This document shows, one piece after another, positions 8,523 through 16,134 of a stretch of DNA of 35,986 nucleotides (positions are counted from its first letter, which is position 1; the number at the start of each line of letters is the position of its first letter). The position numbers and the translations under genes were made by a program. This DNA comes from Dysgonomonas sp. 521 (GTDB lineage: Bacteria; Bacteroidota; Bacteroidia; Bacteroidales; Dysgonomonadaceae): contig NZ_QVMO01000041.1 in the NCBI RefSeq assembly GCF_010501055.1, positions 1 through 35,986 on the forward strand. The letters are read 5' to 3'. Below the pieces are notes generated by a model. That model saw only the letters and a program-made list of their open reading frames with translations. It had not been told where the DNA came from and searched no databases.

Positions 8523-9215
8523 ATGACAAAGAAGAAAAATAATGATGAGTTGCTAAAACGTTTTGCACCACAAACGGGACGAGTAAGCAGAGATATTGCA
8601 GTATATTTTTTAATCGTTTGTGAAGGTGAGAAAACCGAAACAGCTTATTTTGATGCCTTCCCTCGAAGGAACACCTTGAGAAGGGATATTGTAGTAGACT
8701 GTGAAGATAGCCGTAAAAAGACAAGTGCCATGCAGGTAGTAGATAAAGCTATAAGACTTAAAAATGAAAGAAAAGACAAATATGATTCTGTATGGGCAGT
8801 TTTTGATAAAGACGAAAATACAGACCAGTCATTTTGTGATGCTATCAAAAAAGCTGCTAAAAATGGGGTAAAAACAGCATGGAGCAACGAGGCATTTGAA
8901 CTTTGGTATATCCTGCATTTTCTCCCTTTAGAAGTTTCTCTCCCCCGGAAATACTATAAGGAGAAAATTGAAAGTGCTATATCTGAAAAATTAGCAAAAA
9001 GAGGAAAATTCAGCTATAGCAAGACAGCGAAGAATATGTATGAAATAATGATTACTCACGGAAACCAGGCTAACGCCATTAAACATGCGGAAAAACTGGC
9101 TAAAAAATATAAAAACAATAATTATTCTTCACATAATCCATGCACAATGGTATACAAGCTTGTAGAGGAATTAAATGGAACATCAAAAGAATTGAACAAT
9201 TCATTGAGTAAATGA
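8523..9215 (+). CDS. RloB-like TOPRIM-fold protein, partner of the ATPase
   Basis: This 230-residue protein matches the RloB family. The TOPRIM glutamate lies in FLIVCEGEKTETAYF (about 29-43) and the acidic pair in VWAVFDKDENTD (about 91-102). The family hallmark NEAFELWYILHF follows at about 123-134. Its C-terminal half is lysine-rich. A TOPRIM domain implies metal-dependent cleavage of nucleic acid (DNA or RNA). It starts 2 bases after the ATPase stop and is followed by the promoter of the isomerase, so the pair forms a closed two-gene unit. Both genes are more AT-rich than the flanking core genes, consistent with transfer. Confidence 0.85.
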   Translation: MTKKKNNDELLKRFAPQTGRVSRDIAVYFLIVCEGEKTETAYFDAFPRRNTLRRDIVVDCEDSRKKTSAMQVVDKAIRLKNERKDKYDSVWAVFDKDENTDQSFCDAIKKAAKNGVKTAWSNEAFELWYILHFLPLEVSLPRKYYKEKIESAISEKLAKRGKFSYSKTAKNMYEIMITHGNQANAIKHAEKLAKKYKNNNYSSHNPCTMVYKLVEELNGTSKELNNSLSK

Positions 9216-9255
9216 TTTTATCACAGATTGTACTTACTGATTGAAAGAATTCCAT

Positions 9256-9288
9256 TTTGTAAAATATGATAGAAATATCGTATCTTTG
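9256..9288 (+). promoter_or_regulatory. Bacteroidetes promoter of the isomerase-SDR operon
   Basis: TTTG at 9256-9259 and TATCTTTG at 9281-9288 are spaced by 21 bases, a close match to the -33/-7 consensus. The ATG of the isomerase follows 17 bases later. Confidence 0.75.
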
Positions 9289-9305
9289 GCAAAAAAAATC
9301 AGATA

Positions 9306-9908
9306 ATGAATACAGATGAAATACGTTCAATTCTTGAGCATGAAGCCTCTGCCATATTGAACATTCCCGTTACCGATGCATACAGTAATGCCATTGACCT
9401 TATTGTAGAACAGGTAAACAAGAAAAAGGGGAAACTCGTAACCAGCGGCATGGGTAAAGCCGGACAAATAGCACAAAATATAGCGACTACTTTCAGTTCG
9501 ACAGGTACCCCGGCTGTATTTCTGCACCCAAGTGAAGCACAACACGGAGATTTGGGTATCCTGCAAGAAAATGATATTGTACTGGCAATATCCAATTCAG
9601 GGAAAACAAGAGAGATTATCGAACTGATAACGTTGGCGAAAAACCTTGTGGATGGGATAAAATTCATCGTTATTACCAGCGATCCGGATAGCCTGCTCGC
9701 TCAAAAAGCCGATGTATTCATTCACACCGGACGCCCCGAAGAAGTTTGCGGCCTGGGGCTGACCCCGACCACCTCAACTACCGTAATGACCGTCATCGGA
9801 GATATACTTGTGGTAGGAACCATGCGGAGAATAGGCTTTACAATCGCAGATTACGCAAAACGCCATCATGGCGGATACCTTGGAGAGAAATCACGGGAAA
9901 ACTTATAA
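9306..9908 (+). CDS. kdsD: SIS-domain D-arabinose-5-phosphate isomerase (KpsF/KdsD type, no CBS domains)
   Basis: This 200-residue enzyme should convert ribulose 5-phosphate to arabinose 5-phosphate for Kdo (lipopolysaccharide core) synthesis. Sugar-phosphate binding SIS motifs are GMGKAG (48-53), HPSEAQHGDLG (74-84) and SNSGKT (96-101), with GLTPTTSTT at 151-159 and RHHGGYLG at the end. K51, H80, E103 and H187 correspond to the active-site Lys, His, Glu and His of E. coli KdsD. The two C-terminal CBS domains of E. coli KdsD are absent; single-domain versions are known in Bacteroides. It has its own consensus promoter and a 4-base gap to the next gene. Confidence 0.88.
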   Translation: MNTDEIRSILEHEASAILNIPVTDAYSNAIDLIVEQVNKKKGKLVTSGMGKAGQIAQNIATTFSSTGTPAVFLHPSEAQHGDLGILQENDIVLAISNSGKTREIIELITLAKNLVDGIKFIVITSDPDSLLAQKADVFIHTGRPEEVCGLGLTPTTSTTVMTVIGDILVVGTMRRIGFTIADYAKRHHGGYLGEKSRENL

Positions 9909-9912
9909 ATGA

Positions 9913-11268
9913 ATGTCGGAAAGAAGATTTACGGATGATGAATGGAAAGCATGTATCAAGGTTCTCACAGCCCTGAAAGATGATCCGTTTGACAATCCTG
10001 ACAATGAGACTTTTAAAACATTGATTACCAAAATACATAAGAATGCCCGCAAAAGTATCCGCAAAGACAATTCATCGCAACGAAAGATTGACGACACAGA
10101 GATACTTTTAAGTTCGGAGATAGCAAAACAGGCACAAAACAACACGTCTGCCTATAGTGAAGGGGAAATAGAGGACAGAGGCTACAAACAACTCAATTCG
10201 CTTGACAACTGCTATGCCTGCAACCAACCCTTCGACAGGATGCACTTTTTCTATAGCAGGCTATGCCCCGAATGTGCGGAATATAACTACCGCCAGCGGT
10301 TCGAACCCATCGACCTCACAAACCGGAACGTCATCCTTACAGGGGGAAGGGTAAAGATAGGTTATGCCACAGCCCTAAAGGTACTTCGGGCAGGAGGAAA
10401 CCTGATACTTACATCACGGTTTCCGGCACTGGCACTCGAACAACTAAGCAATGAACCGGATTATACACAATGGAAAGACAGGCTCATCGTATATGGGTTG
10501 GATTTGAGAAACCTGCGGGCTGTCGAAGACTTTATTGAATTTGTAAAATCTGAATTTAAGTATCTGGATATCCTTATCAATAATGCGGCGCAAACTATAA
10601 AATATACAGACAGTTACTATACCCCATTAATAAATAATGAAGCGCTGGCTTTCAAAAAATTAGAAAACGGGAGTAAATTATTGCCGAATAAGACATCAGT
10701 TACTCAGGAAACAAAATTACTGGAGCTGAAAGATATGCCCATTGTATTTGATAAAAACCGTTTCGGGCAACCTGTCGATAACAGGGAAAAGAACAGTTGG
10801 AACTCAAAACTCGATGAAATATCCATGTACGAACTGCTGGAAGTAAACCTGATTAACCAGATTTCACCGTATTTATTGATTAAAGAACTAAAATACCTTT
10901 TCCTCAAATCGGAGTTTCCTGACAGGTTTATTATCAATGTGACCTCATCGGAGGGGCAGTTCAGTTACACAAATAAGACAATCTTCCACCCGCATACCAA
11001 TATGACCAAAGCCGCTCTGAACATGATGACACGCACATCGGCGGAAGAATTTGCGGAAGACGCCATCTATATGAACAGCGTGGATGTAGGCTGGGTATCT
11101 ACCGGAGCAAAGGAAGAACTGCGAAAAAAACAGTTCGAAAAGGGTTATATCCCTCCTCTCGATTCTGTAGACGGAGCAGCGCGCATCTTAGACCCTATAC
11201 GGAAGATCATCGGTGGAAACAAGCTTTATGGAAAGCTATTGAAAAATTACAAAGAAACAAACTGGTAA
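9913..11268 (+). CDS. SDR-fold protein with N-terminal zinc ribbon and altered active site
   Basis: This 451-residue protein has about 90 helical residues, then a four-cysteine zinc ribbon (C100, C103, C118, C121), then a Rossmann SDR domain from about residue 135. The cofactor motif is TGGRVKIG (143-150), and the LINNAAQ segment (221-227) matches the NNAG motif. The catalytic serine region is VTSSEGQF (343-350). The YxxxK motif reads TNMTK (362-366): Lys is kept but Tyr is Thr, so ordinary SDR catalysis is doubtful. An insertion at about 230-310 interrupts the fold. It is 4 bases from the isomerase and shares its mRNA. Homologues with the same HTNM-K signature may form a separate family; substrate unknown. 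Confidence 0.8.
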   Translation: MSERRFTDDEWKACIKVLTALKDDPFDNPDNETFKTLITKIHKNARKSIRKDNSSQRKIDDTEILLSSEIAKQAQNNTSAYSEGEIEDRGYKQLNSLDNCYACNQPFDRMHFFYSRLCPECAEYNYRQRFEPIDLTNRNVILTGGRVKIGYATALKVLRAGGNLILTSRFPALALEQLSNEPDYTQWKDRLIVYGLDLRNLRAVEDFIEFVKSEFKYLDILINNAAQTIKYTDSYYTPLINNEALAFKKLENGSKLLPNKTSVTQETKLLELKDMPIVFDKNRFGQPVDNREKNSWNSKLDEISMYELLEVNLINQISPYLLIKELKYLFLKSEFPDRFIINVTSSEGQFSYTNKTIFHPHTNMTKAALNMMTRTSAEEFAEDAIYMNSVDVGWVSTGAKEELRKKQFEKGYIPPLDSVDGAARILDPIRKIIGGNKLYGKLLKNYKETNW

Positions 11269-11296
11269 AGTAAGCCGCGAACTTAAAATATACAAT

Positions 11297-11367
11297 CAGG
11301 CAGTAGCTCAGCAGGAAGAGCTCGGACCCACATCCGGCGGTCGTTGGTTCGAGTCCAACCTGCCTGA
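11297..11367 (+). tRNA. tRNA-like gene with atypical anticodon arm
   Basis: The acceptor CAGGCAG/CTGCCTG, TA linker, D-arm GCTC/GAGC, T-arm GTTGG-TTCGAGT-CCAAC and discriminator A fit a tRNA. The anticodon part is two bases short: the best fold is TCGGA-CCCACA-TCCGG with a 6-base loop and no T33, so no anticodon can be assigned. The acceptor pairing continues outward for five more bases (11292-11371) and is followed by a run of seven Ts. It may be a decayed tRNA, a tRNA-like regulatory RNA, or a tRNA fused to a terminator stem. Confidence 0.5.
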
Positions 11368-11461
11368 TTGTTTTTTTAGGCCTTTATGATCTTTGAGAAT
11401 AATTGTAGGGGGAATGAGAGCCTTTTGAGACAGCCTCGTTTATATAATCCAAAAATATCCC

Positions 11462-11469
11462 TATATTTG
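11462..11469 (+). promoter_or_regulatory. Probable -7 box of the tRNA pair
   Basis: TATATTTG matches TAnnTTTG and ends 7 bases before the 5' end of the next tRNA, which suits a start point at the mature end. No TTTG at the expected -33 distance was found. Confidence 0.45.
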
Positions 11470-11476
11470 CCCTAGA

Positions 11477-11550
11477 CCGGGAAATAGCTCAGATGGAAGA
11501 GCACCCGCTTGCTAAGCGGGAGGTCGCAGGTTCGAATCCTGTTTGCCGGT
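11477..11550 (+). tRNA. tRNA with anticodon GCT (Ser) but a short variable loop
   Basis: D-arm GCTC/GAGC and anticodon arm CCCGC-TTGCTAA-GCGGG give anticodon GCT. The variable region is only 5-6 bases, while serine tRNAs carry a long variable arm. The best pairing is an 8-bp acceptor CCGGGAAA/TTTGCCGG (one G-G mismatch) with a 4-bp T stem CAGG/CCTG, an 8+4 layout, and discriminator T. A 7+5 reading is worse. It lies 3 bases before the next tRNA. Confidence 0.65.
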
Positions 11551-11553
11551 TGC

Positions 11554-11626
11554 CGGATAGTAGCTCAATAGGAAGAGCACATGCCTGTCAAGCATGGGGT
11601 TGTCGGTTCAAATCCGACCTGTCCGG
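11554..11626 (+). tRNA. tRNA-Asp (GTC)
   Basis: The cloverleaf is complete: acceptor CGGATAG/CTGTCCG, TA, D-arm GCTC/GAGC, anticodon arm CATGC-CTGTCAA-GCATG, variable GGGTT, T-arm GTCGG-TTCAAAT-CCGAC, discriminator G73 as AspRS needs. No CCA is encoded. The flanking C at 11553 could pair with the discriminator and extend the acceptor to 8 bp. The 3' half is antisense to the end of the large gene on the other strand. Confidence 0.85.
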
Positions 11627-13015
11627 TTCTTTTTCAAATATAACTTTGCCCGCGCATGGAGAGAGCCATCTTTCAATCAGATTTTCATCCTCAATATTCA
11701 GCCCTTTTACCGAAACAACAGCCTCTTTTCTAAAATTCAGACCGAATATTTCCTGCAATTGATTTACCAATTCGGGGAAATTATGGGTATCCTCAAAGTC
11801 TGGGGCTTTCTCTTTCAAATCCTTCTGATAACTTATCGGATGCTTATACATATTGCGCCATATAACGCGTGGACGGTCGTGAGACGGTAAACGCAGATAA
11901 TGATTCTTCTCTGAAGGGAGATACCACTGCAAATCGATTATCCATTTTTCTCCCGATAAAATATGAAGCCCAAGAATAGCATCTTTTTCGGTCAATCCGT
12001 CAATTTCCTGCCTGTAGTAATCCTTGCACTTGGATAAATCTCCTGTCGAAAATTCGACAGAAAGTCTCCAGTTGAATGATGTTGGCACCAGCCCGAAAGG
12101 TTTGATAACCTCAGGGATTTTCTCTCCCTGAAGTTCAGCCTTTATTTGTTGCTGCAACAAGCGTTCATCAAAGGTAAACCAATACCAGCTTCGTTTGTCT
12201 GTTGTTTCCTTATATTCTTTAGCAATGTACTCAATCCGTTCCAGCTGCTTTTTGAACTGTTTCGACTTGGTTTCTATAGATTTCACATAGTCAATCGTTT
12301 CCTGCGACAAAGTGGAAGGATTGAGCAATAATATGAAATAAGCCTGCCACATCAGGAATTTTTCCTGTTGTTTTACCGATTTTTCCGTTGTTTTCAGCAT
12401 TTGTGAGATGCGGGACAAACAGGTTTCATTTGCATAAAAAGGCTGTTGCGAACCCAGTCTCCATAGCCATCTCCGGTAAGCGGTTACTTCGAACCGGCAA
12501 TCAGGATTCGCCATCAGGAAAAAGCAATATTCCTTATATTCGGAATATTTCTGGTTTGTATCAATTCTGAATTTATTATCAAATCCGAAAAGGAATAAAC
12601 CATTGCCTTCACTGAGGCAGTTTTTATGCTTTCCTCTTCGCAGTCGTTTATAAGCCCTTAGCATTATATGATATGTGGATTCGATATCGTACAGAAGTTT
12701 TTCTCCTATCAGGCACAGGTAATAAACCTGCTCTATCTCCTCTTCATTCAGTATGCTTAAATTTTCATTCAGTTTATCTCCGAATAAGGGGGCATAGCCG
12801 CGACTCAACCTTCCCCGAAGGCTCCATTCTGCCTTAGGGATTAAAGAGAAGCGATCACCTTCGGAGGTGTAAAACTCAGCGATTAAATCACGGAATGTGA
12901 TTTCTGAAGTTTTATCGCCCTTCGGTTTTTGAATAGCTGCCTGTAGCTGCTCACTGCCTGTACTTTGTAAAGATGTTTCTTCTTTTCCAAACAGCTTTTT
13001 AAAAAAATTAAGCAT
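11588..13015 (-). CDS. Unrecognised 475-residue protein whose 3' end overlaps a tRNA in antisense
   Basis: The protein starts MLNFFKKLFGKEE with a strong Shine-Dalgarno (AGGAGGAGATAATTATG on the minus strand), unusual for Bacteroidetes. It has no signal peptide or membrane segment; it is charged, mostly helical and rich in aromatic residues. A conserved-looking middle includes YRRWLWRLGSQQPFY and SWYWFTFDERLLQQQ. I do not recognise a family. The last 12 or so residues (PDRSDLNRQPHA) are simply the antisense of the tRNA-Asp 3' half, and the stop codon falls on the anticodon loop. The native C-terminus may have been replaced when DNA joined at the tRNA. A TATATTTG box on the minus strand (13162-13169) may be its promoter. 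Confidence 0.7.
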   Translation of the reverse strand: MLNFFKKLFGKEETSLQSTGSEQLQAAIQKPKGDKTSEITFRDLIAEFYTSEGDRFSLIPKAEWSLRGRLSRGYAPLFGDKLNENLSILNEEEIEQVYYLCLIGEKLLYDIESTYHIMLRAYKRLRRGKHKNCLSEGNGLFLFGFDNKFRIDTNQKYSEYKEYCFFLMANPDCRFEVTAYRRWLWRLGSQQPFYANETCLSRISQMLKTTEKSVKQQEKFLMWQAYFILLLNPSTLSQETIDYVKSIETKSKQFKKQLERIEYIAKEYKETTDKRSWYWFTFDERLLQQQIKAELQGEKIPEVIKPFGLVPTSFNWRLSVEFSTGDLSKCKDYYRQEIDGLTEKDAILGLHILSGEKWIIDLQWYLPSEKNHYLRLPSHDRPRVIWRNMYKHPISYQKDLKEKAPDFEDTHNFPELVNQLQEIFGLNFRKEAVVSVKGLNIEDENLIERWLSPCAGKVIFEKEPDRSDLNRQPHA

Positions 13016-13549
13016 AATTATCTCCTCCTATTGTTCAATTTCATTAGTCGCTTTTACATACACTTCGTTCCTGTGAATGTTATTTCGAGACTCGGCAGAA
13101 TATGTAATAAATTTCAATTCTGCCCTCGACACTTAAAACTTTCAATCAAACCATTTGGAAACAAATATAAAGAGAATCTCGCAAAGATAGGCAAAATCAG
13201 GAAGAATAGAGTAAGTGTTTGGTTATTAGAATTGTTCGGCGTTGTTTCGCTATATTCTTCTGGTAGGCTAAATGGAAGAATATAGAGCAGTTAAGCGAAA
13301 GATTTGCTACCTAAGTACTGCCTTTTTAATTGGCCAGATTAGGAAGTAAAAACAACCTAAATAAAGATAATCACCTCAAAGAACACTTGTTTTTCTTAAA
13401 ACGTCTTTCAAAAATAACCCTTTTTTCGCACTAACAACGAAAAGACGGGTTTTGAATACAAAATTGGAGTTTACTTCCTGTTGGCTCCATATTTTATATC
13501 ACTGAAAATAACTCTGTTACAAGTAATTTTACACTTAAATAACAGAGTC
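13016..13549. other. Intergenic region, about 530 bases, with a minus-strand promoter candidate; possible left-end zone of the ICE
   Basis: No convincing gene is present; an 84-codon forward frame here looks accidental. On the minus strand, TATATTTG (complement of 13162-13169) with TTTG (complement of 13192-13195) at 22 bases could drive the 475-residue gene. The right end of this region leads into the first integrase. The element boundary is probably here or at the tRNA, but no att direct repeat can be shown. Confidence 0.5.
13511..13548 (+). repeat. 9-bp inverted repeat just before the first integrase start
   Basis: ACTCTGTTA (13511-13519) and TAACAGAGT (13540-13548) are perfectly complementary with a 20-base spacer, and the right arm ends 1 base before the ATG at 13550. 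It could bind a regulator or hide the ribosome site in a hairpin. Confidence 0.55.
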
Positions 13550-14770
13550 ATGAAACAAGAAGTAAAGGTGTCTTTCTACCTAAAAAGAAATGAAACGAAA
13601 AAGGATGGAAAAAGCCCTGTAATGGTAAGGCTTTCAATCGGAAAATTCTCCGAAACTATCTTTAGTGCAAAAATGACCGTTCCGGCAGACCTATGGGCAT
13701 CCGGCCGTGCCACAGGTAAAAGCCATACGGCAATCGAGATCAACCTAAAGTTGGATGAAATCAGAGCATCCGCCCTGTCATATTACCGTGAACTTTCGGC
13801 AGTAAGGGACGGTGTGACAGCCGAAGATGTGAAGAATCTTTTGCTGGGCATGGCATCCGGGCAGGAAACCCTACTATCTTATTTCCGCACCCATAACGAA
13901 AATTTCGATAAACGTATCGGTGTAAACCGCAAAAAGGGCTCGGAAAAAGGATATTGGCAAGCCTTTAATCATCTTACAAATTTTCTGAAAGAAAAATATC
14001 GACTTTCGGATATTCCTTTCGCTGCGTTGGATAGGTCGTTTATTGATAAGTTCGATCTCTATCTAAAAATTGACCGTCGGCTTGCACTGGGTACGATTGT
14101 ATTATTAACTACCAGGTTGGGCACTATTATCAGTGATGCTATAGCCGAAGGGATTATAACTAAAAATCCATTCATCGGATATGAAGCCGAACGACCAGAG
14201 CGGCAACAAAAATATCTTACCCGCAAGGAATTGAATAAACTGATAACAACTCCGCTTGCCACTCCCAAACAATATCTTATCCGTGATTTATTCCTCTTTT
14301 CGTGCTATACCGGAATCCCGTACTGCGATATGTGCAAATTAACTGAAGAGGATGTTTCTGTAGCCGATGATGATGTAGTTTGGATAAAAACATTCCGGGA
14401 GAAAACCGGGATAGAATATGAAATTCCTCTGCTCGAAATTCCTTTTCAAATTCTTGAACGTTATCGTGGAACGACATCCAACGGACGGCTATTACCGATG
14501 TATCTCAATAGTGAATTAAACAGGGAATTAAAAAATATCGCCCGTATATGCGGAATTTCCCGGCGGCTTACCTGGCATTGCGGAAGACACACATACGCAA
14601 CAGAAATCACACTCTCACAGGGGGTTCCTATCGAAACCGTAAGCCGGATGCTCGGACATAACCAGATTAAAACGACACAGATTTATGCGAAAATCACCAA
14701 TGATAAGATTGATGAGGATATGAAAGCATTGGAGAAACGTCTCGCCGGAAAATTCAAATTTGCTATTTAA
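13550..14770 (+). CDS. Tyrosine recombinase (integrase), first of a tandem pair
   Basis: This 406-residue protein has the Bacteroidetes integrase layout: an arm-binding N-terminal domain (SFYLKRNETKKDG), a SAM-like core-binding domain at about 100-205 (HNENFDKRIGVNRKKG), and a catalytic domain. Catalytic residues visible are the HCGRHTYAT box (His, Arg), the later His in LGHNQIKTTQIYAK and the nucleophile Tyr in it. The first catalytic Arg, expected in TGxR, is Pro in YTGIPYCDM; IntDOT also lacks this Arg, so the enzyme may still work. The frame is open from 13481, but ATG 13550 starts at the typical MKQEVKVSFYLKR. It ends 19 bases before the second integrase. Confidence 0.9.
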   Translation: MKQEVKVSFYLKRNETKKDGKSPVMVRLSIGKFSETIFSAKMTVPADLWASGRATGKSHTAIEINLKLDEIRASALSYYRELSAVRDGVTAEDVKNLLLGMASGQETLLSYFRTHNENFDKRIGVNRKKGSEKGYWQAFNHLTNFLKEKYRLSDIPFAALDRSFIDKFDLYLKIDRRLALGTIVLLTTRLGTIISDAIAEGIITKNPFIGYEAERPERQQKYLTRKELNKLITTPLATPKQYLIRDLFLFSCYTGIPYCDMCKLTEEDVSVADDDVVWIKTFREKTGIEYEIPLLEIPFQILERYRGTTSNGRLLPMYLNSELNRELKNIARICGISRRLTWHCGRHTYATEITLSQGVPIETVSRMLGHNQIKTTQIYAKITNDKIDEDMKALEKRLAGKFKFAI

Positions 14771-14789
14771 TGACTTAATATATTCAATT

Positions 14790-16133
14790 ATGGAAGCAAG
14801 AAAAAAAGAAGATAAGAAAGAAAAACGGCGTAGCACGTTTGCAATATTATTCTATATCAACCGTACCAAAATCCGTAAGGACGGCATGTGTCAGCTATTG
14901 TGTAATATAAGTATTGATGCCGAATCTGAACAGGTAGGAACGAAAGTTTCCGTTAATCCGTCCCTTTGGGATTCATCGGCAGGTCGTGCTTCAGGACGTA
15001 GTCAAAATGCACTTCAAGTAAACAAGTCCATTGACCAGCTTACAGAACGCATTAAGAACCATCATAAAGAAATAAAGGATAGCTTGGGATTTGTTACAGC
15101 CGAACTTGTCAAGAACGCCCTGAAAGGTATTGCGCAAAAACCGCTTACACTACTGAAACTCTTTAAGGAGCATAATGATGAGTTTGAAAAACGTATTGGA
15201 GTTGATCGTAAAAAAGAAGCACATGCTCAGTATGTGGTGACTTATAATCATCTTTCGGCATTTATCAGGAAAAAATACGATGCCGAGGATGTAACGCTCC
15301 GCAGCCTTGACCTTCGTTTTTATGAAGATTTCGACCTGTTTTTAAGGACAGAACGAGGATTACAGCAGAAAACGGTACATCAACATTTATATACCCTCAA
15401 AAAAATGACAAAGCGGGCATTCAATCAGGGAACGCTCCGGCGCGACCCTTATATGAAGCAGTTCCCCGAATTGCCACCGTTAAAGAGCCGACATTTGAAA
15501 CTGGAAGATTTGGAGAAGTTGATGCTGTGCCATTTCGACAGAGCCAATTTACGCCGAGCTCGCGATTTGTTCGTTTTTTCAACGTTTACCGGATTATGTC
15601 ATGCTGACCTTAGAAGGTTGTCTGACGAGCATATTGAACAAGCCTCAGACGGAAGCTTATGGATACATATGAAAAGGCAAAAAACCGGAATTGATTTCAA
15701 TGTGCGACTACTGGAAATCCCCCTGCAAATTATGGAAAAATACCGCACAGAGAAAAAGGATAAACATATATTTCATGTTTACGGACGTACTTATATGGGA
15801 AAACTTTTGAAAGAAATAGCTCAGATTTGTGGTACTGGACATATTTCATTTCATAAAGCCCGACATAATTTCGGAACGCATATTACCCTTTCACAGGGTG
15901 TTCCTATTGAAACCGTAAGCCGGATGATGGGGCATAAAAACATAACCACTACGCAGATATACGCCAAAGTAACCGACAAAAAGGTAGATGAGGATATGAA
16001 ACGGCTAAGATTACGGACGGCATCCAAATCGAATAAAGTTACTTTGTATGAAGATGAATCGCTCCGAGCAGCTATCCGTTATCCCGGAGAAAGAAAGCAA
16101 AACAAGAATATTCACCCCTCAAATAATCAATAA
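14790..16133 (+). CDS. Tyrosine recombinase (integrase), second of a tandem pair
   Basis: This 447-residue paralogue of the preceding gene shares HNDEFEKRIGVDRKK, the FDLFLR region and a nearly identical end (GVPIETVSRMMGHKNITTTQIYAK). The His-x-x-Arg box is KARHNFGTH and the nucleophile Tyr lies in TTQIYAK. The first Arg position is Cys in FTGLCHADL. The N-terminus (MEARKKEDKKEKRRS) is highly basic. ATG 14790 is chosen over 14760, which overlaps the first integrase. Tandem integrases in Bacteroidetes elements may act together or on different sites; which one moves this element is not visible. Confidence 0.9.
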   Translation: MEARKKEDKKEKRRSTFAILFYINRTKIRKDGMCQLLCNISIDAESEQVGTKVSVNPSLWDSSAGRASGRSQNALQVNKSIDQLTERIKNHHKEIKDSLGFVTAELVKNALKGIAQKPLTLLKLFKEHNDEFEKRIGVDRKKEAHAQYVVTYNHLSAFIRKKYDAEDVTLRSLDLRFYEDFDLFLRTERGLQQKTVHQHLYTLKKMTKRAFNQGTLRRDPYMKQFPELPPLKSRHLKLEDLEKLMLCHFDRANLRRARDLFVFSTFTGLCHADLRRLSDEHIEQASDGSLWIHMKRQKTGIDFNVRLLEIPLQIMEKYRTEKKDKHIFHVYGRTYMGKLLKEIAQICGTGHISFHKARHNFGTHITLSQGVPIETVSRMMGHKNITTTQIYAKVTDKKVDEDMKRLRLRTASKSNKVTLYEDESLRAAIRYPGERKQNKNIHPSNNQ

Positions 16134-16134
16134 A

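Noticed and set aside
11493..11890. Forward frames across the tRNA genes
   Set aside because: They are translations of tRNA sequence (HPLAKREVAGSNPVC type) and of the antisense of the 475-residue gene.
13031..13285. 84-codon forward frame before the first integrase
   Set aside because: No recognisable features; lies over the promoter region of the opposite gene and has a non-coding look.
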